Shown one piece after another: positions 1 to 5,678 of a DNA stretch of 5,752 bases. A program made the translations under genes and the position numbers. Numbering within the stretch: position 1 is the first letter of the stretch; each line of letters opens with the position of its first letter. This DNA comes from Clostridiaceae bacterium (GTDB lineage Bacteria; Bacillota; Clostridia; Monoglobales; Firm-18), in assembly GCA_012511915.1 (NCBI GenBank), contig JAAZFB010000356.1, positions 1 to 5,752 of the forward strand, read 5' to 3'. The notes under the pieces are model-generated. The model did not search any database. It was not told where the DNA came from and saw only the letters and a list, made by a program, of their open reading frames with translations.

Positions 1-397
1 GCCCTAAACGGTCAATATAATCATTGCGTTTTTCAAGCTGATCACACATATTAAGAGCGACAACCACAGGGCAATCAGTTTCCATCAGCTGTGTGGTAAG
101 ATATAGATTTCTTTCTAAATTAGTAACATCAACAATATTAATAATAACATCGGGGTTTTCTTCAATTATATAATTCCTGGCAATCAGTTCTTCAGGTGAA
201 TACGGAGATAACGAATATATCCCCGGAAGGTCAACTATGCTAATTTCTAAATCGCCCTTTTTATACTTACCCTCTCTGCGGTCTATCGTAACACCGGGCC
301 AGTTGCCAACATGCGCAGTGCTACCGGTAATAGCGTTAAATAAAGTGGTTTTACCGCTGTTAGGATTGCCCGCCAATGCAAACTTAAGTGATCCCAT
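1..397 (-). CDS. feoB: FeoB ferrous iron transporter, N-terminal G domain (partial, runs off the window)
   Basis: Only the first 132 codons are present; the frame is open to base 1. FeoB is the membrane permease that imports Fe(II), and its N-terminal GTPase-like domain lies in the cytoplasm. The visible part is that domain: the P-loop GNPNSGKT at residues 10-17, the switch I segment VGNWPGVT at 30-37 with the conserved Thr37, the G3 motif DLPG at 56-59, and the G4 motif NMCD at 116-119. The G4 motif is NxxD-type, with Cys118 where Met or Ile is common. The transmembrane part lies outside the window. The start is ATG at 395-397, because an in-frame stop lies just upstream at 410-412 and a GAGGT ribosome binding site (about 409-413, inside the end of feoA) is spaced 9 bases from it. 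Only 5 bases separate it from the feoA stop, so the two should be cotranscribed and translationally coupled. The family assignment is near certain from the motifs and the feoA partner. Confidence 0.96.
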   Translation of the reverse strand, partial: MGSLKFALAGNPNSGKTTLFNAITGSTAHVGNWPGVTIDRREGKYKKGDLEISIVDLPGIYSLSPYSPEELIARNYIIEENPDVIINIVDVTNLERNLYLTTQLMETDCPVVVALNMCDQLEKRNDYIDRLG

Positions 398-402
398 AAT
401 GC

Positions 403-639
403 TTATACCTCATTTTTTGAAATTATAACCAAATTTGCTTCTAATTTCCTAATGCTAAGCTGATAACCGCGTACTGTAATTTCAATTGGGTCCCCAAAAG
501 GCGCGGTTTTCCTCATCGTCACCAAAGCTCCAGGTGTTATTCCCATATCAAAAAGACGCCGCCTAATCGCGCCATGACCGGTAACCTTTGTTACAATACC
601 GCTTTCGCCTTGCTTTAAATCTTTTATTGTAAATCCCAT
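403..639 (-). CDS. feoA: FeoA, small SH3-like accessory protein of ferrous iron uptake
   Basis: A complete 78-residue protein, the usual length for stand-alone FeoA. FeoA is a small cytoplasmic beta-barrel protein with an SH3-like fold that supports FeoB-dependent Fe(II) uptake; its exact role is not settled. Family hallmarks are the segment RRRLFDMGITPG at residues 26-37 and the C-terminal stretch 46-68 (APFGDPIEI, then a VRGYQLSIRKLEA block). There is no signal peptide or membrane segment. The ATG at 637-639 follows an AAGGA ribosome binding site about 10 bases upstream. It is the first gene of a feoAB operon, transcribed from the promoter at 687-715 and probably controlled by the palindrome at 662-695. 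Nothing is broken or unusual in it. Confidence 0.95.
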   Translation of the reverse strand: MGFTIKDLKQGESGIVTKVTGHGAIRRRLFDMGITPGALVTMRKTAPFGDPIEITVRGYQLSIRKLEANLVIISKNEV

Positions 640-661
640 ACTCTTTTCTTCCTTGATAAAA

Positions 662-695
662 ATATAAAATGTTAGCTTACGCTAACATTTTATAT
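662..695. promoter_or_regulatory. Long palindrome over the feo promoter, candidate metal-repressor operator
   Basis: Two perfect 15-base arms (662-676 and 681-695) flank the 4-base centre TTAC. The core reads GTTAGC-TTAC-GCTAAC. It covers the -10 box of the feoA promoter, and its centre falls at the predicted transcription start, which is where a repressor site is expected. RNA starting there would carry only one arm, so a DNA operator is more likely than an RNA hairpin. The TTAG/CTAA half-sites recall sites of the DtxR/IdeR iron-dependent repressor family (consensus around TTAGGTTAGSCTAACCTAA). They do not resemble the classical Fur box. Which regulator binds is inferred. Confidence 0.7.
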
Positions 696-715
696 GGTTT
701 TATCACAATTGTCAA
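687..715 (-). promoter_or_regulatory. Sigma-A-type promoter of feoA-feoB
   Basis: Read on the minus strand, a perfect -35 box TTGACA (710-715) is followed by a 17-base spacer and the -10 box TAAAAT (687-692, five of six consensus bases). The predicted start is near 679-681, giving a leader of about 40 bases before the feoA ATG. The -10 box lies inside the palindrome at 662-695, so occupancy of that site should block polymerase. Confidence 0.8.
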
Positions 716-729
716 TACCGCATAGTAAA

Positions 730-749
730 ATTTGTAATTATATACAAAT
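730..749. repeat. Second, shorter inverted repeat upstream of the feo -35 box
   Basis: The arms ATTTGTA (730-736) and TACAAAT (743-749) are perfect complements separated by six AT-only bases. The element lies 15 bases upstream of the -35 box of the feo promoter. It could be an additional regulator site or simply part of an AT-rich promoter-upstream element. No family consensus is recognised. Confidence 0.35.
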
Positions 750-780
750 ACCACTGCAGCTGTTATACTAATCCTCAATT

Positions 781-808
781 AAAAAAAACCCCGACTAAAA
801 AGTCGGGG
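781..808 (-). terminator. Intrinsic terminator after the 886-residue SLH gene
   Basis: On the minus strand, CCCCGACT pairs perfectly with AGTCGGGG (8 bp, 801-808 with 789-796) across a TTTT loop and is followed at once by eight T residues (781-788). It lies 36 bases past the stop codon of the SLH gene and upstream of the feo promoter, so it insulates feoAB from read-through. There is no T-run on the plus-strand side, so it should work in one direction only. Confidence 0.93.
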
Positions 809-844
809 GTGATTATTAATAATTACAGGAGGTTTTTTTGCTTG

Positions 845-3505
845 TTACTCTTTTATAATTACGATTTCTTCAACATTACCTTTGTAAATTCTAATAAATA
901 TTTTTCGAGCATCACCTGGATCGTATCTGGTCAAGTAACTTGAATCAACTGTCGTTACCTGTGAATTTACAGGTTTTGAGAAGTCATAGTTATAAACCTT
1001 AGCATTCTCAATGTTGTAGTTAGTTTCAGGCATGTTACTTGTTTCAACATTGATAGAAGTTGCGAACTTCCTGGTTATTCTACCTACAACTGTTTCCATT
1101 TCTGTTCCGGCAAAAGCAGTGTATTTGTTGATTTCATTATTGTCTCTGTCTTGTGAATCAAACAATACTGTTATCTTGTCAATTTCACCGCTTGCGTTTT
1201 TCCTATATTGAATGATGTCGCCGGCTGAAAGTTTTTCGTTGTCACCTTTTACAAAAGTTGCACTATCTTTAGCAAAAAGCTCAATGGTAGTATTATTTTC
1301 TAATGCATAAATCTTATCAACGGTTTCTCCGTTTTCGTTCTGTACAGAGGCTATTCTTGTAACAACTGCTATCGGAGATTCTGCATTTGTTTCGCCGCTG
1401 CTGTTTTTAACGAGAATAATCTTTGCTGTAAAGTCTTCTGCCAAGTCATAGATTTCAACATTGTATGCTGTTTTATCCACAAACAAATCCCTTGTTCGTA
1501 TTGCATAGTTTTCCGGATCGGTTTCCCCCTCAGGAATATCAAAGACGATTGTGTCAGCATTCAAGTTGAATACTCCGAGCTTACCGGATAGTGCATTGTA
1601 TACAAGACTATCGGATACACAGTCAAGTGAAAATGCTGTTCTAAGCGGTGCACCTGTGTTGTTGGCTGTTGCGGTATTAACATAGTATATCTCACCGTTT
1701 GAATTTGTTTCATAAGTGATAAGCTGTGCTGTTTTGCCGTCATTTACCTCTTGAATTGCCGCCAAGGCAGCTGTTCCGTCAAGGTTAGATGTGTTGTTAA
1801 CCTTTACCCTATTCGCAGCCCTTAATATTTCCGTCTCGCCTTGTTGTGTGAACAGTTTTAGTTCTAACCTGTTGTCTATTACGCCTGTTACCTCACCGTC
1901 AACAAGATATGCGTATTTGCTGCCTGCTGCTGTCGCTGTGTCAACTGCTGCTATTTTACCTTCAATATCCAAGAAGAATGTTCCTTCGTCTTCGAGTTTG
2001 ATTTCAGGCTGGCCGGAAAGAATATAGTTTTCGGCTATTTCATAGCTGCTGTCGTTGATTTTTCGCTTTTCGTCTTGTATTTCAATTACTTTACCTGTTA
2101 CTGAGTTTCTTGAAACAAGAACATTAATAACGGTCGCCTCAGCAGGATTTGGGTTATCCATTGCTACAGAAAGAACATCCCATTCCCTTAAATCTTTCAA
2201 CTCAATATTTTGACCATCTAATGTGATAGAGAATTTAATCGATTTGTCTGACGGGTCAAGGGTTAGCGCAAGCATGTCATATTTGTCCGTTACACGGTAA
2301 CTTGCCAATGCTATTTCATCTACAACGATATTTTGATATTCTGTTATAAATACATAGTTATATTCATCGGTCTGTGTTGTATCAACTAAAACAACATTAC
2401 CGGTTTTTAGATTTATCACTTCATTGATATCATAATTATCGTTTGCAACACCGTTATAGAAAACCTTAGCGTCTTGCTTGATTATTGCCTTTTCGGGTAC
2501 TCTGTCTGTTTCTTTGTTAATCCAATAAGACAACACTTTGTTTGCGTCAGCTTCACCCTCAATTGCACTGATGTTATCGACAAGAACAGAAATTTCTGAA
2601 TTGCTGTTTTTATTGTTTCTTACCAATACAAGTTCAGGGTCGCTATTGTCGCCTTCATCTTTAACATAATAAATTACGTTTCTTGCAAGAAAATCTTTGG
2701 CGTTTGTATCTCCGGTCTTATAAATTAATGAGTCGCCGTCTGTCGTCAAAATGCTTACCTCGTCTTCACGAAGTGAAGATACACCTGTCATTGTTGTATA
2801 AGCATTGGCAACAACCTGACCGTACATTTTTTCAACATCAAGTTTTTCCTTCAAAATATTCTTTTCTACTACTTCATAGCTTTCATTTGCGCCGTAGCTT
2901 GTCTTTTCCATTATATTAATTGTCAACGAGTTAAATGACATAATAGCTACAGAACCTCTTTTTATCGGATTGTTAATGCCGTCTGACACAACCCCGTTCT
3001 TTAAAAGCCCTATTTCACCTGCGACTACCGTATAGCCTGTCGGGAAACCACCTCTGGATAATGCTTTGGGCTCGTATCCGAGAATACGAACTATAACAGC
3101 AGATACCTCTGCATAAGTGATTTTATCGTCCGGACGGAAATTACCGTCGTCATCACCAATAACATATCCTTGCTGTTGAGCTACATTAATATAGCCATTT
3201 GCCCAGTGGTTCTCTACTACGTCAGGGAATACCGTTGCTGACATTGAGCTGGATGCAACCTCTGAAAGTCCTGCAAGGTAAACAGCTACCTTTGCAAACT
3301 CAGAACGGAGAATACCGTCTTCAGTACGGAACAATCCTGTTTCAGCGTCACCAACCATAATCTCAAGAGCCTTTAACAGTTCTATCGGCTCTTCATACTT
3401 TGTGTTTGTAAAATCTTCTGTCTGTTCTGCTGCAAATGAAGTCATAAGAGCGAATACCATAGAGCATGCAATTACAAATGCACTTATTCGTCTAAACTTG
3501 CTCAT
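845..3505 (-). CDS. Secreted SLH-domain cell-surface protein, 886 residues, with repeated beta-type modules
   Basis: An exported, wall-attached protein of unknown specific function. Residues 1-25 form a Sec signal peptide (KFRR, hydrophobic core, likely cut after SFA). The SLH region spans about 38-200. Its first repeat lacks the usual FxD opening but keeps the later part (ILRSEFAKVAVYLAGL). The second is canonical, from VFPDVVENHWANGYI to the RPDDKITYAE block at 124-133. The third (152-200) is degenerate. SLH domains normally bind secondary cell-wall polymer. From about 228 to the end come modules of 60-90 residues, with boundaries such as VTGKVIEI (469), VTGVIDNR (539) and VVGRITRK (806), closing with a strand like GEIDKITV or GNVEEIVI. 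The modules resemble those of the divergent gene at 3861-5678. Mature Cys is rare (Cys629 only), and no enzyme motif was seen. The ATG at 3503-3505 has a GGGAGG site 9 bases upstream. It is probably monocistronic, ending at the terminator at 781-808. A structural S-layer or envelope protein is the best guess. Confidence 0.9.
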   Translation of the reverse strand: MSKFRRISAFVIACSMVFALMTSFAAEQTEDFTNTKYEEPIELLKALEIMVGDAETGLFRTEDGILRSEFAKVAVYLAGLSEVASSSMSATVFPDVVENHWANGYINVAQQQGYVIGDDDGNFRPDDKITYAEVSAVIVRILGYEPKALSRGGFPTGYTVVAGEIGLLKNGVVSDGINNPIKRGSVAIMSFNSLTINIMEKTSYGANESYEVVEKNILKEKLDVEKMYGQVVANAYTTMTGVSSLREDEVSILTTDGDSLIYKTGDTNAKDFLARNVIYYVKDEGDNSDPELVLVRNNKNSNSEISVLVDNISAIEGEADANKVLSYWINKETDRVPEKAIIKQDAKVFYNGVANDNYDINEVINLKTGNVVLVDTTQTDEYNYVFITEYQNIVVDEIALASYRVTDKYDMLALTLDPSDKSIKFSITLDGQNIELKDLREWDVLSVAMDNPNPAEATVINVLVSRNSVTGKVIEIQDEKRKINDSSYEIAENYILSGQPEIKLEDEGTFFLDIEGKIAAVDTATAAGSKYAYLVDGEVTGVIDNRLELKLFTQQGETEILRAANRVKVNNTSNLDGTAALAAIQEVNDGKTAQLITYETNSNGEIYYVNTATANNTGAPLRTAFSLDCVSDSLVYNALSGKLGVFNLNADTIVFDIPEGETDPENYAIRTRDLFVDKTAYNVEIYDLAEDFTAKIILVKNSSGETNAESPIAVVTRIASVQNENGETVDKIYALENNTTIELFAKDSATFVKGDNEKLSAGDIIQYRKNASGEIDKITVLFDSQDRDNNEINKYTAFAGTEMETVVGRITRKFATSINVETSNMPETNYNIENAKVYNYDFSKPVNSQVTTVDSSYLTRYDPGDARKIFIRIYKGNVEEIVIIKE

Positions 3506-3540
3506 TTTTTATTTCCTCCCTGTTTTTTTAAATTATTTAA

Positions 3541-3600
3541 TTATTTACTTACTGCTACTTCTTGCCTCCTGCATTTTGTTGTGGCAGAGGGTGGCACCAT
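3541..3600 (-). CDS. Possible 19-residue leader peptide upstream of the 886-residue SLH gene
   Basis: The minus strand carries ATG at 3598-3600, 19 codons and TAA at 3541-3543, giving MVPPSATTKCRRQEVAVSK. An ideal AGGAGG (3610-3615), preceded by seven A residues, lies 9 bases upstream of the ATG. It would be inside the leader of the SLH mRNA, ending 35 bases before that gene's start. The start region can fold: GGUAGCGGG (3603-3611) can pair with CCCUCUGCC (3583-3591) at eight of nine positions, placing the AUG in the loop. The peptide has no signal or membrane character and resembles no family I know. A chance frame, or an RNA element that only looks like a gene, are real alternatives. Confidence 0.3.
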   Translation of the reverse strand: MVPPSATTKCRRQEVAVSK

Positions 3601-3621
3601 ACCCCGCTACCTCCTTTTTTT
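3581..3621 (+). promoter_or_regulatory. T-box-like sequence with imperfect hairpin and T-run (plus strand), function uncertain
   Basis: The plus strand reads AGGGTGGCACC at 3588-3598, matching the first 11 positions of the T-box consensus AGGGTGGNACCGCG, but the final GCG is replaced by ATA. GTGGC (3581-3585) and GGGT (3589-3592) can pair with GCTAC (3606-3610) and ACCC (3601-3604), with one G-U pair and small bulges. Seven T residues follow at 3615-3621. CCTCCTGC (3565-3572) could alternatively pair with GCAGAGG (3585-3590 region, one bulge). No T-box Stem I or specifier loop is evident upstream, where the SLH coding region begins. It may be a terminator, a decayed leader element or coincidence with the minus-strand leader frame. 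Confidence 0.25.
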
Positions 3622-3658
3622 ATTTCCGTTTCGTTGAACGTATTACCGTATGTCGCAT

Positions 3659-3791
3659 TAACATAATGTTGCTAATTACGGTATTATGTCAACCACGATT
3701 ATTATGTTACACCATAACTAAATCAATTTCAAGGCTAAGTTTTTTCCACTTTTGGAATAATAATTGTTGAAATATGTAACACCTTATGTTA
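3659..3791. repeat. Three copies of the octamer TTATGTTA in the divergent spacer
   Basis: Copies lie at 3659-3666 (minus orientation), 3702-3709 (plus) and 3784-3791 (plus). The first two extend similarly on one side: 3659-3668 reads CATTATGTTA on the minus strand, and the middle copy continues to TTATGTTACACC (3702-3713). A related TATGTAACACC (3773-3783) abuts the third copy, making an imperfect TAACA/TGTTA inverted repeat inside the plus promoter. The outer copies overlap the proposed -10 boxes of the two divergent promoters. They could be shared operator sites, but in such AT-rich DNA some recurrence is expected. Confidence 0.4.
3663..3692 (-). promoter_or_regulatory. Candidate promoter of the 886-residue SLH gene
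   Basis: On the minus strand a perfect TTGACA (3687-3692) is followed by an 18-base spacer and CATTAT (3663-3668, four of six consensus bases). The start would be near 3656, giving a leader of about 150 bases. A second candidate lies further upstream: TTGAAA (3727-3732), a 17-base spacer, and TAACAT (3704-3709). Both -10 boxes overlap copies of the TTATGTTA octamer. The first is preferred for its perfect -35 box. Confidence 0.55.
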
Positions 3792-3795
3792 TCAT
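3767..3795 (+). promoter_or_regulatory. Promoter of the 605-residue SLH gene
   Basis: TTGAAA (3767-3772) and TATCAT (3790-3795) each match five of six consensus bases and are separated by exactly 17 bases. The predicted start near 3802 leaves a leader of about 60 bases before the ATG at 3861. The spacer contains TATGTAACACC and most of one TTATGTTA octamer, so a regulator bound there would compete with RNA polymerase. Confidence 0.65.
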
Positions 3796-3846
3796 ATATA
3801 GTAGTGAAAAATGAAATCTGTTTATAGCTTTATATACTTTTTTTGT

Positions 3847-3852
3847 GGAGGG
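3847..3852 (+). promoter_or_regulatory. Ribosome binding site that fixes the start of the 605-residue SLH gene
   Basis: GGAGGG lies 8 bases before the ATG at 3861. The open frame extends back to a TTG at 3843, but that TTG lies upstream of this site and would translate through it. Starting at 3861 also gives a clean signal peptide (MKFKRFALSL), so the six extra residues are rejected. Confidence 0.9.
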
Positions 3853-3860
3853 ATTGTTTA

Positions 3861-5678
3861 ATGAAATTCAAACGCTTTGCATTATCCTTAATTGCTTTTT
3901 CTGTAATCGTATCAATGGTATTTACTTGCTATGCCGTAACATTTCCCGACATTTTAGAGCGACATTCATGGGCTGCAGATTATATTGACGATATGGTATC
4001 AAGGGGTCTGTTAAAAGGATATACCGACGGCACATTTAAACCGGATAATCCAATAAGTAAGTTAGAAGCGGTTATATTAGCTGCTCGAATTCTCGGTGTT
4101 ACATATGACGAAAACCAGGAATTTGCGGAAGCCGCGCTTTCTGCATACCAACAAGAACTTGCAGCTTATGATATTCAATATAAAAAAGAAGCCGCGTACC
4201 TGCTTTATTGGGGAAGCCTTCGGATTAATGAATTGCCCGATTATATCGGTGATAACACTAAAAACACACCCATGAACCGTCATGGGGTTGCAAAAATGCT
4301 AACAAAGGTATTAGGCGGAGAAGTTGAAGCGCTAAGCAATCCTATTGTTTTATTAAATTATGCAGACGACAATGAAATACCTACAGCTGCAAAGCCATAC
4401 ATTCAATTTATCAGCGACAGCGGTATAATGAAAGGTATGGAAGATAACAAATTTATGCCGAAGTTTAATGTTACCCGTGCTATGATGGCAACAATGATGT
4501 ACCGTTGTGAAGAGGCTATGCAACTAACTACTGTCAATGCTGCTGTTTTATCGCTTGATAACGAAAAGATTACCGCAATAATAGACGGTGCAACGACAGA
4601 TGTTGCTGTAGATGAAGGCATTACAATCCGTGTTGATGGGCTTGCATCACCGCTTTCGGGGATAACTAAGGGTTATAACATCCGCCTCCATTACCAAGGA
4701 AATGATCTCCGCATGATTGAGGCGCTTTCATCAAGGACGCAGACAGAAGTGTCAGGTATTATTAAATCGCTTACTAACAATAAAGGTGTACTGTCTATTA
4801 CATTAGACACAAATACAGGCAATGAAGACGGCAGTAAGATTTATACCCTCAGTGATGGCTGCACGATTATTGTGGATAATGTTGAGACTATTTTCTCTTC
4901 CCTAAAGTATGACTATTTTGTAAAGATGAACTTAAAAAACAATATGGTTGAAAAAATCGTTGCCGAAACAAAAAGTTATACCAAAACAGGTACCATAAAA
5001 GGATTGGATTTTAGTGCGAACATTCCTGTTTTAACCATAATGGTAAAAGACGGTTCGTCCGAAAGTTTTTCGATTTCCCCCGATGCCACTATTACAAGAA
5101 ATAACGTTACGGATGAATTGAGAAACCTTGCCGTGGGTGATAACGCCACATTAAGTATTACAGCAGGACTGATAAAGAAAATAGTTGCAACAAGTGTAAA
5201 TAAAGATGTAGAGGGAACAATCGAAGAAATAGTAATATCGTCTGCGCCGACTATTACAATTAAAACAGGTGGCGTTTCAACAGAATATAAAGTTGCTGCC
5301 AATACCGCTTTTTATGTTGAAACTGAGGAAAGCTCCATATATGATATGAGATTGGGCGCAACAGCTACCATAGTGCTCAAAAGCGAAAACATCGATAAAA
5401 TTACTATTAAGAAGACGGTTGTACCATCCCAAGTAATGGGAACAGTTACATCTGTGAACCCCGTTTATAACGTGCTTGTATTAGATGCAATAAACCCCGA
5501 TAACGGTCAAATTACTTCGCAAACAGTTGTAGTTAGGGGTACCGTTAAGATTGTAGACAATACCTCAACAAAAATTACTACTTTGAAAGGTATAACACCC
5601 GGAAGATCAATTATTGCATTAGGCGGGCTTGACAACTGTGGTACTTGTGCCGTTACCACAATAATAATTACAGAATAA
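3861..5678 (+). CDS. Secreted SLH-domain cell-surface protein, 605 residues, with five tandem beta-type modules
   Basis: An exported, wall-attached protein of unknown specific function. Residues 1-25 are a Sec signal peptide (MKFKRF, then a long hydrophobic core, likely cut near CYA). The first SLH repeat (27-80) is canonical: FPDILERHSWAADYI, GYTDGTFKPDNPISKLEA. The second (about 112-152) is weak and is preceded by an Ala/Gln/Glu-rich helical stretch (86-112). The third (164-220) ends in NVTRAMMATMMYR. Then come five modules at about 223-296, 297-375, 376-450, 451-525 and 526-605. Modules 2-5 open with a Gly-hydrophobic strand (SGIIKSL, TGTIKGL, EGTIEEI, MGTVTSV). Most have a mid-module Leu-x-x-Gly turn (LAVGDNATL, MRLGATATI), and modules 2-4 close with a strand like GLIKKIVA. 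The last module carries a CGTC pair (593-596). No catalytic motif is visible. It is divergent from the 886-residue SLH gene and probably related to it. A structural or adhesive surface role is inferred. Confidence 0.9.
   Translation: MKFKRFALSLIAFSVIVSMVFTCYAVTFPDILERHSWAADYIDDMVSRGLLKGYTDGTFKPDNPISKLEAVILAARILGVTYDENQEFAEAALSAYQQELAAYDIQYKKEAAYLLYWGSLRINELPDYIGDNTKNTPMNRHGVAKMLTKVLGGEVEALSNPIVLLNYADDNEIPTAAKPYIQFISDSGIMKGMEDNKFMPKFNVTRAMMATMMYRCEEAMQLTTVNAAVLSLDNEKITAIIDGATTDVAVDEGITIRVDGLASPLSGITKGYNIRLHYQGNDLRMIEALSSRTQTEVSGIIKSLTNNKGVLSITLDTNTGNEDGSKIYTLSDGCTIIVDNVETIFSSLKYDYFVKMNLKNNMVEKIVAETKSYTKTGTIKGLDFSANIPVLTIMVKDGSSESFSISPDATITRNNVTDELRNLAVGDNATLSITAGLIKKIVATSVNKDVEGTIEEIVISSAPTITIKTGGVSTEYKVAANTAFYVETEESSIYDMRLGATATIVLKSENIDKITIKKTVVPSQVMGTVTSVNPVYNVLVLDAINPDNGQITSQTVVVRGTVKIVDNTSTKITTLKGITPGRSIIALGGLDNCGTCAVTTIIITE

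Larger units (their letters stand above)
3506..3860. other. Divergent regulatory spacer between the two SLH genes
   Basis: This is 355 bases with no full-size gene. It holds candidate promoters for both SLH genes, three octamer repeats, a possible 19-codon leader frame on the minus strand, and a hairpin followed by a T-run on the plus strand, all listed separately. The minus-strand gene would have an unusually long leader of about 150 bases, against about 60 for the plus-strand gene. The GC-rich island at about 3581-3614 stands out against very AT-rich surroundings, which suggests it is selected for something, either RNA structure or a binding site. Confidence 0.7.

Noticed and set aside
827..858. 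AGGAGG followed by a short TTG frame on the plus strand
   Set aside because: The frame is only six codons and overlaps the end of the minus-strand SLH gene; the AGGAGG is probably chance in the 3' untranslated region.
3489..3505. Lipobox-like VIAC at residues 11-14 of the 886-residue SLH protein
   Set aside because: The hydrophobic core continues well past Cys14 and a normal signal peptidase I site (SFA) follows at residue 25, so a lipoprotein is unlikely.
1..3505. A functional link between iron uptake (feoAB) and the SLH protein upstream
   Set aside because: A strong terminator and a separate promoter divide them, so the adjacency alone is not evidence of a shared system.
3402..3770. Plus-strand open frame of 122 codons across the SLH gene start and the spacer
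   Set aside because: It begins with GTG inside the signal-peptide region of the minus-strand SLH gene, has no ribosome binding site, and covers both divergent promoters. Its hydrophobic stretches follow from AT-rich spacer sequence.
3843..3860. TTG start giving six extra residues on the 605-residue SLH protein
   Set aside because: The GGAGGG ribosome binding site lies downstream of the TTG and is correctly spaced for the ATG at 3861.
4976..5302. Minus-strand open frame of 108 codons inside the 605-residue SLH gene
   Set aside because: It lies wholly within a well-supported gene on the other strand, has no ribosome binding site and no recognisable features; it is the complement of the repeat modules.
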